Of a stretch of DNA of 64,000 nt, positions 54,731-64,000 are shown one piece after another. The notes beneath the pieces are model-generated. The model saw only the letters and a program-made list of their open reading frames with translations, was not told the DNA's origin and made no database searches. A program made the translations under genes and the position numbers. Origin of the DNA: Dipteris shenzhenensis (lineage: Eukaryota; Polypodiophyta; Polypodiopsida; Gleicheniales); NCBI GenBank assembly GCA_047967505.1, contig CM106539.1; one strand, written 5' to 3'. Every line of letters starts with the position of its first letter. Position 1 is the stretch's first letter.

Positions 54731-57700
54731 TCAACCAATACCCATAAGAGATCTGCAGTGTGCAAACCTCTCTGCAGCTAACCCTTTGGTTAACAGATCT
54801 GCCGGATTGTCATCTGTATGCACCTTAACAAGCTTAATTTGCTTGTTTTCAAGCACCTCCCTGATAAAGTGATATTTCACATCTATGTGCTTCGTCTTTG
54901 CATGAAAGACAGGATTACGTGCCAACTGTATGGCACTCTGACTGTCACAATGCAACAATGGAATCTCCAATGGATAACCCAAATCTGCCACTAACCGAGA
55001 TAGCCATATAGCCTCCTTGCATGCCTCAGTGGCTGCAATGTATTCTGCTTCTGTGGTAGACAATGCAACGCATTGCTGCATTCTAGATACCCACGATACT
55101 GCACCTCCAGTGAAAGTGAAAACGTATCCGGTAAGTAGACTTCCGGGTATCAGGGTGACCGGCATAATCAGAGTTTGTATAACCTTGCACTTTTGCATCT
55201 TGACTGCCGAAACATATACACAAGTCCTGTGTACCCTTCAGGTATCTCATGACACCTTTTACTGCATTCCAATGCTTTTTGCCAGGTTTAGCCATGTATC
55301 TGCTAACCACTCCCACTGCAAACGCAATATCGGGCCTGGTTGCAACCATAGCATACATGAGACTGCCACATGCTGATGCATACGGAATCTTTGACATCTC
55401 AGCTTTTTCAGCATCTGTCTGAGGGCTGTCCAAAGCACTGATTTTCACATAAGGAGGCAATGGAGTACCAATACTCTTCCCCCCCTCCATGTGAAATCTC
55501 TGCAAGACCTTGCCAATATATTCCTTCTGAGACAAGTATAGCAACCACTTTTCCCGATCCCGAAGTATCCGCATACCCAATATATGGTTGGCATCACCAA
55601 GATCTTTCATATCAAAGGTCTGGTGCAATCTCTTTTTCAAGGCATTCATCTCATTATGAGATTTTCCAGCAATTAACATGTCATCCACATACAAAATGAG
55701 GATAAGTAAACTGCCATCTGAAGCTTTCTTGGTATACAAGCAGTGATCAATGTCACTTCTCCTGTAACCCTGGGTTCGCATGAATGTATCAAACTTATGA
55801 TACCATTCCCTGGGTGCCTGCTTTAGACCATAAAGACTTTTCTTTAGTTTGCATACAAGCTTCTCTTTTCCCTTCACTGTAAAACCCTCTGGCTGCTGCA
55901 TAAAAATTTCCTCATGTAAATCACCATGAAGAAATGCTGTCTTGACATCCATTTGGACCAAGTCCATATCTGCATGTGCAACCAATGCTAATACAGTTCT
56001 GAGTGTTGTCATCTTAACAACAGGAGAGAATATCTCGTCAAAGTCAACACCATATTCCTGCTTGAACCCCTTGGCAACCAGTCTGGCTTTATGCCTTGGC
56101 TTTTCACCAGGTGTGACCTTAAGTCGATAAACCCATTTGCATGGCAGTACCTTCTTACCAGTAGGCAAGGATACCAATTCCCAAGTGCCATTCTTGTGAA
56201 GGCTGTTCATTTCAGCCTTCATAGCAAGATCCCATTGAACCTTGTCTGCCCTCTGCCTAGCCTCTCTGTAGCATGAAGGCTCTCCACAATCAAATAATCA
56301 ATGCCTGGAACAAATCTTTCTGGCTGCCGCGTCGGTCTAGATGACCTTCTAACCCAATGACCATCGTCTTGAGCTGGCTGTCCAGCCTGTTCATCACCCT
56401 GATATGGTGGCTGTCCCATGTCTCCTGGCTGCATTTGCATGTCAGGAAGATCACCTAACTGTGCTTCATCCATTGGGATGTTTTCTGCCATACCTGGCTG
56501 TCCATTAGGACCTGCTGCAGCATCATTTAATGGCTGGTTATGCTGCTGTTGTGGCTGATTTACAGCCTGTTCGTGTTGCCCATGATGCCTGTTATCATCA
56601 ATAGTTACTTTTAAAGGTCCCTGCTGTACAACAGGTTCCTTGAACATGATGGTTTCATCAAACACGACATCATTGCTGCGTATAAGTTTTCTGTTCTTGG
56701 GATCCCAAATCCTGTAGCCCATCTCACCTTTGTCATCGTAACCTAGGAATATGCATTTAAGAGACTTTGGATCCAGTTTAGTTCTGTCCTCCCTGCGTAC
56801 ATGCACATACACGACACAACCAAAGACCCGTAGGTGTTTGTAAGACGGAGGCTTGCCCGTCCATGCCTGTTCAGGCACACCACCACATAGTCTCTTGTTT
56901 GGTGACCTGTTAATAAGGTGCACAGCTGTCTTTACAGCTTCAGCCCAAAATGTGTGGGGCAATGCAGCATGTGACAACATGGATCTGACTTTCTCTTGAA
57001 TGGTCCTGAACATTTTTTCAGCTGTACCATTCTGTGGAGGATCATATGGTGCAGACAACACTCTTTGAATGCCCTTTGCCTCACAGAATTGTTGAAATTC
57101 TTTGGACAAATACTCTCCACCATTGTCAGATCGTAAGGCTTTCAGTTTTTTGCCTGTCTCATTTTCGACCAGTGCAACAAACTTAGTGAAAGCCTTGAAC
57201 GTATCACTCTTCTTTCTGAGAGTGTAAACCCACACTTTGCGGGTGGCGTCATCTATGAATGACAGTATGTACTTTGAACCTCCTAAAGAGAGTGTAGGCA
57301 TCTCACACACATCTGTATGTACTAGCTCCAAGAGCTGTAATTTCTGATCTGACCTTCTCTTATGAGGTATTTGTACTTGACGACCGTAGAGACAAAATTC
57401 ACATTTCTGTAAATCTGAATATTTTAGACTCGGCAAGTAACCAAAATGAGCCAATTGCTCCATTCCCTTAATACTCATATGGCCAAGCCGGCTATGCCAC
57501 AATGAAATCTTTGGCAGCTCGGTGGCATTTACATCAGAATGCGGACAATGTCCAGCATGAAGTGAGTACAAAGTATCAACCTTAGGACCCCTGGCAATAG
57601 CCATTGCCCCTTTGCTGATTTTCCATTTCTGACTGCCAAAGGTGGTATGATAACCATCGTCATCCAACAACCCTGTGGAAATCAAGTTTTTCTTCACCTC

Positions 57701-57901
57701 AGGAACATGCCTGACCCCTTTGAGCATTAACTGCTGGCCATTTTCAAGCACAAGCCTGACATCACCTATGCCAATGATAGAACATGCATGGTTATCACCA
57801 AGAAAGACCACTCCCTTTTGCCTTCCTGCATATCTGACAAACAGATTTCTGTAGGATGTCACATGAAAGGAAGCACCTGAATCTATAATCCAGGAAAACA
57901 T
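54731..57901 (-). pseudogene. Element E pol: protease, integrase, RT, RNase H in three frames
   Basis: 57901-56219: protease DSGASFHVTS at the start, the pre-integrase HSRLGHMS..CEFC motif, integrase core with HTDVCEM, RSDNGGEY and QNGTAEKMFRTI supplying the D-D-E residues. 56222-55083: RT with KARLVAKGFKQEYGVDFDEI, MDVKTAFLHGDL, SLYGLKQAPREWY and catalytic YVDD (about 55680). 55198-54731: RNase H with SWVSRMQQCVALSTTEAEY and KHIDVKYHFIRE. Frame breaks lie near 56222 and 55140-55190; otherwise long open frames with all catalytic motifs intact. Confidence 0.93.
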
Positions 57902-57996
57902 ATCTGATCCATCACCAGCATGAAGTGTATGAGCCTCCAGTGAAGAGGTGAAACATATCTCATGTCCACTGTCACTGTCACTAACATAAGTAACAT

Positions 57997-58803
57997 TCAG
58001 CTCCTCTTTTTCTTTGCCCTTAGACTTGCCTTGAGTCTTGCCTTCTTTGGCTCTCTGGTCATTCTTCTTTTGAAAACACTTTTCTCAATATGTCCCTTCT
58101 TGCCACAATAGTTGCATACAAGATCACTCTTAGAGCGGGACTTGCTCCTCTCTCTTTCTTTGTCTTTTCCACGTGTTTTGGACCTGCTGCGTGCATTCAA
58201 AGCATTTGACTTCCCAATAGCATTGTTCTTTCTGTTCATCTCTTCCTGTAGAAGAGCACTCTCCACATCTACAAATAACAGAATGGCTTTTGAGTTGCTG
58301 GTAGAAGTCCTGAATGTGTCCCATGACTCAGGTAGAGAACATAGGATGAGTGTAGCTTTCAGCTCATCATCGAGCTTCAACCCTTGGTTGATCACCTGGC
58401 TGAATATGCTGTTAAACTCAATAATATGAGTGGACATAGCTGTCCCCTCCTTCATTTGAAGACCAACAAGCTTTTTTAGCCAGTAAGCTTTTCCCGTGGC
58501 ACTTTTCTTGGCATAAGTATCCTCAAGACGTTGCCACATCTCCCACGCAGTAGGTTCATCCCTGATGCCTACAACCAGTGAATCAACAACTGTAAGCATA
58601 ATGGTCGACCTGGCCAAGCCGTCCATCTTCTCCCACTGCTCATCAGTAACGTTGGAGGGCTTAACACCCTTCTCCTTTATAGGCTTGTACTGGTCCTTCT
58701 GCATCAGCACATTGTAGCATTGTGTCCTCCATATGTCGTAATTTTTAGCTCCTTCGAGCTTCTTTATCTGAAACAAGGACGACACATCGCTGCCGGAACT
58801 CAT
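57997..58803 (-). CDS. Element E gag (frameshifted at the zinc knuckle)
   Basis: 268 codons starting MSSGSDVSSLFQIKKLEGAK at 58803. Typical copia gag (UBN2-like) with YDIWRTQCYNVLMQ, AWEMWQRLEDTYAKKSATGK and LCSLPESWDTF. A basic region (RSRSKTRGKDKERERSKSRS) precedes the knuckle CNYCGKKGH (about 58100). After the His the expected last Cys is missing, because the frame changes near 58075-58085. The downstream pol frame is consistent with loss of one base, and the last about 30 residues are out of frame. Confidence 0.9.
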   Translation of the reverse strand: MSSGSDVSSLFQIKKLEGAKNYDIWRTQCYNVLMQKDQYKPIKEKGVKPSNVTDEQWEKMDGLARSTIMLTVVDSLVVGIRDEPTAWEMWQRLEDTYAKKSATGKAYWLKKLVGLQMKEGTAMSTHIIEFNSIFSQVINQGLKLDDELKATLILCSLPESWDTFRTSTSNSKAILLFVDVESALLQEEMNRKNNAIGKSNALNARSRSKTRGKDKERERSKSRSKSDLVCNYCGKKGHIEKSVFKRRMTREPKKARLKASLRAKKKRS

Positions 58804-60579
58804 GGTAAAGAAAGTAGAGTTTGACTCCCTGTAGAAAATTCCCCCGCAGCGGAAGTACGATCAAAAAATGAACTTGGTACTGTTTCAGTGGCACAAAACC
58901 AACTGAATATTTTTCTCCCACTTGCTGCAGAAACAGTACAGCAAGCTGTTCCTGTCTTTTTTCGCTGGCGAAAGTGCGGTACAGCTGCTTCAAATCGCTC
59001 CAGAAAAATCCAGAACTGATATAAGAAAAAAAACAGCAGTACTTTTTGACTTTTTGATAGTCAAATATGGTCAAACCTGCTGTTTGACAGTCCCGGACTG
59101 TCAAAAAAAAACAGTAACTGTAAATCTCTGATTTTTTGATGAAAATCCCTGATTTTAGACCTCCATATGCTTCATAAACTTCCCCCCCAACTGAATTTGC
59201 AGTTTGGAAGTAAGGTGGCTCAAAAGCCCTTTGAATGCATGAAGAAAATCAGGGATGTGACTTCCAATATGAGAGATTGACCTTTGACCAAACACTGTAA
59301 GTTAAATTTGCACTTTCAAAGCATAATAGTGCTCCACAAGATAGCCTGATGCATGTAGAGTGCTCCCACTTGACAAATTTCCGGTCAGGCTACAAAAGCC
59401 CCAAATTTGACTAAAGTCAAACTTGGTCAAAATCGACCAAATCTGTACCAAATGTGATTGTACTTTCAGCAACAAGCTAAAGCATTTGTCACAAGCATAA
59501 TAGCATCAAAAGCCCCTTGAATTGGCAGCACATTCCGTGCATTGACACAGTAAATGGCATCAACTGCTACTGCTCACACAAGGCGTTTGACTGCAAATCC
59601 ATTGAGTTGCATCCAACAAAGCATACACTGCAAGTATCAAGTACAGATCTGTCCAATGCATACTCTCAGTGCCACCACTGTGTACAATCACTGGCCAAGT
59701 GATAAGACCTGTCTCAACACTGTTTGCGGCATAATGCCTCAGTGCGAGTGTAAGCCCTGCCCCAAATAGAACACCTTGCGTACCTTTGCACGGTACCCTG
59801 CCTGCTGGCTGTACTTGTACGGTGTACTTGCTGTTGTACTATGCACTCGATTTTCGTGCAAAACAGTACCTTCGAAATGTTGACAGAGAACTTGTTCCTG
59901 CTTTGATTGGAGTGCACGCAGCTGTTGCAAGATATCTTCAGCACATTTTTTCAGGGCAAGTAGAGGTTGGCAATGCAAGTGAGGACAAACCCGTTTCCCA
60001 TCTGGTCATCGTCCAAGAAGGACTACTCGGACTGGTCGATCTTGCCGTCGAGGACCTTTCCGCAGAGAAGACATATCAACCGACCTACAGTTTGTCCTCA
60101 CAATGGGTCTCGATGTTGGATTCCACGTAGAGGAGGAGCTGGGCCAGTTTTGTCTGGTCTGGCCGACCTGTGTCGGCCGGTTTGGCTGACCTGTGTCGGC
60201 CGGTTTGGTCGACGTGCGCCCTACAGCCCTGGCCACGCCGATGCAGCCGTGCCTTGCAGCCCTTGCCAGCGACGTGCAGCCACGCCCTGCGCCCTGGCAG
60301 CCGCGCCGATGCAGCCGCGCCGTTCACGCTCTTGCAGCCGCCGCTGCAGCCGCGCCTTTGCGCGTTGCCTACGCTCTTGCAGCCGTTGCAGCCGCCGTTC
60401 GCGATCCGCCGCCGTTGCAGCCGCCGTTCGTGATCCGTCCGTCGTTGCAGCCGTTGCAGCTGCCGTTCGCGATCCGTCCGTACGGTTGTACGGACGTCGT
60501 ACGGCCGTACGGGTCGGTCCGTACGGAAGGGGTAGGCTAGGGAGAGGAGAGAGTGGAAGAGGAGGGAGAGAGCCCGTTG
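58804..60579 (-). other. Long leader (5' UTR) of element E with a GC-rich repeat block
   Basis: About 1.8 kb between primer site and gag, unusually long for copia. 60160-60205 repeats GTGTCGGCCGGTTTGG twice. 60230-60540 is GC-rich with three copies of a TTGCAGCCG/CCGTTCGCGATCCG unit (60385-60477) and CGTACGG palindromes (60478-60530). No convincing protein, although GC richness opens chance frames. The gag-proximal half is AT-rich. Confidence 0.6.
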
Positions 60580-60591
60580 GCTCTGATACCA
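60580..60591 (-). promoter_or_regulatory. Primer-binding site of element E (initiator tRNA-Met)
   Basis: Plus strand GGCTCTGATACCAG, minus strand TGGTATCAGAGCC, two bases inside the 5' LTR. Confidence 0.94.
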
Positions 60592-60593
60592 GT

Positions 60594-60836
60594 TGATAGA
60601 GAGTGTGAGGGGGATAGAGTAGGGAGTAGAGAGACTCCCTGCACACACACAATAGTGGGGATAATCACAATGAGTAAGTGGTACCTCCCCAAGTACACAC
60701 ATATATATTATGGATAAGGTAGTAACCCTTAAGTACATCAAAGTACAAATGTGTACTTAGTGTACTTAAGTGTCCTACACTAAAGTACAACATAAAGTAC
60801 TATTTACATAGGGTGGCCAGTGCCTTTACCCCAACA
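60594..60836 (-). repeat. 5' LTR of element E
   Basis: 243 bp, identical to the 3' LTR except one base. Target duplication GTCTG follows at 60837-60841. Confidence 0.96.
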
Positions 60837-60841
60837 GTCTG

Positions 60842-61260
60842 AGTGGTCGGGTCTGTTGTTTGGAGCAGTTTTGAGAACCTTTCGTAAAACCGTCATAATT
60901 TTCTGTTCCAAGCTTCGTTTTGAATGAATTTGATATCAGAATCTTTGTCTTTTCGAGATCTATGTTTCGTCCCAACCGTTTCATTGAGCCAAATCAGCTC
61001 TATCAATTCACGCCTTTCACATCAGTTCACATTGTGTTGAGTCAAAAGATGTTCTTCCAATAACGGCTCGCCCTTACTTTTGGTTCTTACGGATTAGCTC
61101 AAATCAATGCTTCCCCTCAGCCTTTCTTATTTCTAATGCTAGAGTACAACTTCACCTTTGACGTCTATATCTTTGTTTTGATCTGAGAAGAGAGAGAGTG
61201 AGTGTCTCTTTAAGCTTCATCTAATGCCCAAATCTCTTCTCTCTTCTTCAATTTGTGGGT
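60842..61260 (+). other. Insertion-site sequence, leader-like
   Basis: 60850-60970 (CTTTCGTAAAACCGTCATAA, AGCTTCGTTTTGAA, ATATCAGAATCTTTG) is a diverged copy of 54270-54400. No coding sequence. Confidence 0.5.
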
Positions 61261-61266
61261 TGAGGC

Positions 61267-61985
61267 GTGACCAAAACCAAACCCCCAGTTTTGTGTCATA
61301 GTACACTATATCATCAATTGGTGGGATGCCTTCTTTATCTCACCAACACATGCTTAAATATTTCTTTCAAAGCTGAGGTGTTGACATCGGACAATTGTGC
61401 TATTCATTCCTCAGTAACTAAAGGGAATTTAGGACTATCGTATCAGAGCATGGAGGATACAGGAACCTCCCACTTATAAAGAAATACCAAAAGGGGCGCC
61501 AAGGTTTCGGGTCAATCTGTGTCTTTCTTTTTTTTGATTAGGAGCATTCTAGTTCCCATTTCACTGGTTGATTATTTACTGAATTGATTATGTGAGAGCA
61601 TTGGCTGGTTATTTGTGTTTTACCGCCCTTTTGTTGGTCTTAAGGTGGTTTTCACTCTACTACAGGTTATTGTTTCTTGCTTGGATTAGTCTCATTTCTT
61701 GGTCAAGCAAGACGCTGATGACAATGGCTCTCTCATCGACAGAAGCAGAGTATTGCGCAGCAAGAGTGGCCTCATGCAAGGTTGTTTGGCTCAAAACAAG
61801 CATGAAGCATATTGAGGTGGATTGTCATTTCATCCAGAAGCTGATTGAGGATGGCGTGGTGGAGCTTGTTCGTTGTTCAACTTGAGAGGATATAGCTGAA
61901 CTTCTGACGAAGGCACTTTCTTGGGAGCAGCTGGAGTATTTCTTTCAGGGGATTGTATGTAGGCCCACCGCCTACCACTTAGCGG
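61267..61985 (+). pseudogene. Copia element F: RT end and RNase H
   Basis: YHQLVGCLLYLTNTCLNISF (61310-61370) is the conserved end of the copia RT. After a deletion, ISLISWSSKTLMTMALSSTEAEYCAARVA-type RNase H text (61690-61770), KHIEVDCHFIQKLIEDGVVE (61805-61865) and AELLTKALSWEQLEYF (61900-61945) complete RNase H. Stops and deletions interrupt it. The 5' three quarters of the element are missing. Confidence 0.88.
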
Positions 61986-61988
61986 GGG

Positions 61989-62400
61989 TGTTGAAATATG
62001 ACAGTGCCTGCCCGTGATCCCTGGGCAGGCACCTTGTTGGGGTGTGGGGGGCGGGGGTTCCATTTTGCATTGGTTTTTGAGGGCTGTTTAGCCCTGCTTT
62101 GGTGCAGTATGAGCTGCAGGAGGCTGCAGTACCATATTATAGAAAGCAGTCTGCTCAGTCAGCTAGCGGCCAGTCGGACAACCCTGCTGGTCGACTGACA
62201 TGTCAGCCTGCGGGACTACAGGCAACCAGTCCAGGGGCTGTTTCAGGCCCTATATAAACTTCTCCCTCCTCAGCTCTTCTAGTGCAATTTTTTTCCAATT
62301 CCAATGCCCCTTTGGACATATTCCTCTCTACCCTATCCTACCTAAGCCTCCCTCGAGGTACGTGGAGCTGGAGATCTGGTGCAGCAGAGGTTTCTCAACA
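61989..62400 (+). repeat. 3' LTR of copia element F
   Basis: TGTTGAAATATG to TTTCTCAACA, 412 bp, with matching inverted ends TGTTGA/TCAACA. Preceded by the purine tract AGCGGGGG. TATA box TATATAAA at 62251-62258 and a CT-rich downstream start region. No second LTR in the window. Confidence 0.82.
62251..62258 (+). promoter_or_regulatory. TATA box of the element F LTR
   Basis: CCCTATATAAACTTCTCCC at 62248-62266 fits a plant TATA promoter inside the LTR, in the element orientation. Confidence 0.65.
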
Positions 62401-62774
62401 TTGTTAGGACCATATCGTGACAGTTTGTACATGGTTCAATGCTACAATAAATTTACAATTCAGTTCACTGTGTGTGCTCTGAGGTTTTACAGAAGTTGAA
62501 TGTGTGAATTGCACGTGTTTGCAACACTCTATCCAAGGCAAGTCTTTCTCTATGTTTTCTACAGGTCCTGCCCACATACCTTTGGACATGGTATTTCGAC
62601 TTGTGGGCACGATCCTGTTCTTCCTTCGTCTCCTGGTGCTGCTGCTGGAGGTGCTTTAGGCAGGGCTCCTTGTTGTGGACATTGCTGCTCCTCCATGCCA
62701 GGCTTGGAAGGTGTGATGCGGAAGCATATACTAAACTCAGAAAAGACACATAAACATGTTCTTGCTGTGTAAGA
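62401..62774. other. No recognisable gene
   Basis: Short frames only, flanking the copia LTR. Confidence 0.4.
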
Positions 62775-62970
62775 ATGAAAATAGGGAAAAAAGGATTGGA
62801 TTGCATGCCCCCCACCCCATCCCCCTGGTGGGTTTATGGGGTGGGGAGAAAGAAAGAGACTATCATCTTAGGGAAAATAGGATTGGATTGCATGTCCCCA
62901 CCCCCCTCACCCCATCCCCCTGGTGGGGTTTTGGGTAGGGAGGGGGGGGGGGGGAGAAAGAAACAGACTA
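62775..62970. repeat. About 95-bp tandem duplication with a G13 run
   Basis: Two copies of AGGATTGGATTGCATG.CCCC, a CACCCCATCCCCCTGGTGG phrase and GGGGAGAAAGAAA, at about 62778 and 62871. The second ends in 13 consecutive G (62942-62954). Confidence 0.85.
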
Positions 62971-63503
62971 TCGTCTGTTTATTCGCTGTTTGCCAATAGG
63001 CTGAATACAACTGTTTACCTGCAAGCTGAATGCCTGAGAAAGTGTCACTGTAGATGAAGGGGGATCACTGCCTGTAGGTGGATATGGAGAGAGGCAGGAA
63101 GACCTCTTCTCCTGCTGCTCAGGGCCTGCTAAGTCTTCCCTGGGACTGCTGGAGGCTGTGGGCTGTTGACGCTGACTGAAGGCTGATCAAGATGAGAAAG
63201 GGGGAGGGGGGATTCCTTTATATAGGTTTTGGACGCTAAAACATAAGAGCTATGGAACAACTGTTGTGATTATAAGCAAGTAGACGTTATGGAATAGATT
63301 TCACGATATAAGATATTGCGGTAAATTATTTCAATCTCAAGTGGTGGGTTGCCCTATCAGCTAGATGGTCTTAAGCATTTTTTTACTTGGATGCTCGTTT
63401 GGGAAATACTAAAATGAAATCGTGTAGTCTTCACAAGTAGTTGTAGTTTGAATGAAGAGAATGTGGAATGAAGAGAATGTGGACTACTTTTTGATTAGCC
63501 TTT
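62971..63503. other. No recognisable gene
   Basis: A 16-bp phrase (GAATGAAGAGAATGTG) is repeated in tandem at about 63450-63482. TTTATATAGG at 63218 is a possible TATA box without a visible gene. Confidence 0.4.
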
Positions 63504-63836
63504 TCCTTTAGTGCTAGCCTTTGTCGCGGCTGGGTCTGGCCTTTACCGCCGACAGACTGACAGAGAGTCTGTACAAAGACGTTCGTATAAATGGATGCTC
63601 GAGTATGTGTGGGTGTGTGGATTTGTATGTGTGAGAGCATGTGTTTATACTTTGTTCTACACCCACTGTTGAGCGCTGATGATGTCAGTGGGGATGCCAT
63701 AGAAGCTAGTCTTTGCTATGGATGATGGAGTTTATTGTTTACAACCTTATGTGTGACTATCATGAGATTGAACTACTATGTGTTGTGTTTTTAGAGTATG
63801 AGTTTGGACATGTTCCTGGATTCATCTGGATATATG
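63504..63836 (+). repeat. About 333-bp dispersed repeat, copy 2
   Basis: Direct-orientation homologue of 46980-47311. Together the two copies flank the gypsy D and copia E/F block. Confidence 0.85.
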
Positions 63837-64000
63837 TTTTAAAGAATAACATTGATGTTTTCTTTTCCTGTTAGAAGCTTTACTAAAAGAGGTATGTTAG
63901 GGTCTTGAGCAGACTATACTTCTGCAAATGAAGAGAGTCAGGAGTGCGAATTTTGTTGAAGATTAAGAAATGAATGACAAGGCACACAAAACATCTTACA
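63837..64000. other. Window end, nothing recognised
   Basis: AT-rich with no ORF or repeat partner. Confidence 0.4.

Larger units (their letters stand above)
54438..60836 (-). mobile_element. Complete Ty1/copia retrotransposon (element E), recent
   Basis: 6399 bp with 243-bp LTRs (54438-54680 and 60594-60836) that differ at one base, and a perfect target duplication GTCTG (54433-54437 and 60837-60841). Minus strand: 5' LTR right, primer site 60580-60591, a leader of about 1.8 kb, gag, then protease, integrase, RT and RNase H in copia order, then a polypurine tract and 3' LTR. Near-identical LTRs point to a young insertion, yet gag-pol carries at least three frame breaks, so this copy needs help in trans. 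Confidence 0.95.

Noticed and set aside
60085-60741. 218-codon minus-strand frame across the copia leader and LTR
   Set aside because: It runs through the primer site and LTR and is opened by GC-rich repeats; no protein family signature.
1-64000. tRNA, rRNA or organelle gene insertions
   Set aside because: No cloverleaf with B-box/A-box spacing or rRNA-like conserved block was recognised by eye. The only tRNA-related sequences are primer-binding sites. A tRNA scan would be decisive.

Overview
This window is nuclear DNA from a land plant with a repeat-rich genome. The evidence is one spliced gene with a plant-specific kinase architecture (an MLK/PPK-type casein kinase I) embedded in about 60 kb of transposable elements. 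The retrotransposons are Ty3/gypsy chromoviruses with chromodomains, Ty1/copia elements primed by initiator tRNA-Met (primer sites reading TGGTATCAGAGC), L1-like LINEs and a second non-LTR lineage. There are also Harbinger and hAT relics, foldback elements, satellite DNA and many tandem duplications. The element set, the apparently huge last intron and the second non-LTR lineage suggest a large-genome non-flowering vascular plant such as a fern. That placement is inference.

Layout. 1-5016: a decayed gypsy element (minus strand) with two LTR copies, having lost its primer site, gag and part of its protease. 5.1-5.6 kb: an old LINE fragment. 6-10.5 kb: microsatellite, minisatellite and a CA-rich satellite whose unit carries palindromic cores. 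10514-13382: a small non-autonomous LTR element with a perfect AACCT target duplication, inserted into that satellite. 13.4-26.9 kb: gene-poor, with a large hairpin (16.5 kb), a Harbinger transposase pseudogene (16.8-17.3 kb), a gypsy remnant (18.5 kb), two tandem foldback elements (19.6-20.4 kb) and a 541-bp tandem duplication (24.1-25.4 kb).

27245-31580: the only convincing host gene. Fourteen exons could be joined in frame and encode 674 residues of an MLK-type kinase. The conserved C-terminal tail is not recognisable in the window, so the gene is either truncated or continues past a final intron of more than 32 kb filled by the elements that follow.

31.6-44 kb: a degenerate non-LTR retrotransposon, a 634-bp tandem duplication, a truncated gypsy element (plus strand) and a 5.6-kb L1-like LINE whose first ORF is fused in frame to the gypsy chromodomain. 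Two equal-length 381-bp repeats flank the gypsy/LINE block. 44948-45550: a non-autonomous hAT-type element. 46-48 kb: a copia LTR end and a gypsy remnant. 48131-53.5 kb: a nearly full gypsy chromovirus (minus strand) that has lost its 5' LTR and carries substitutions at two catalytic positions. 54438-60836: a complete, young copia element (minus strand; LTRs differ at one base in 243; target duplication GTCTG). 61.2-62.4 kb: the 3' end of another copia element with its LTR. 62.4-64 kb: tandem repeats and a dispersed repeat also found at 47 kb.

The elements do not work together as a pathway. The biology visible is a conserved nuclear kinase gene in a nested-retrotransposon landscape. No previously undescribed cellular system could be demonstrated. 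The best leads are the twin hairpins, the satellite with alternating palindromes, the chimeric chromodomain-LINE ORF and the unresolved 3' end of the kinase gene.
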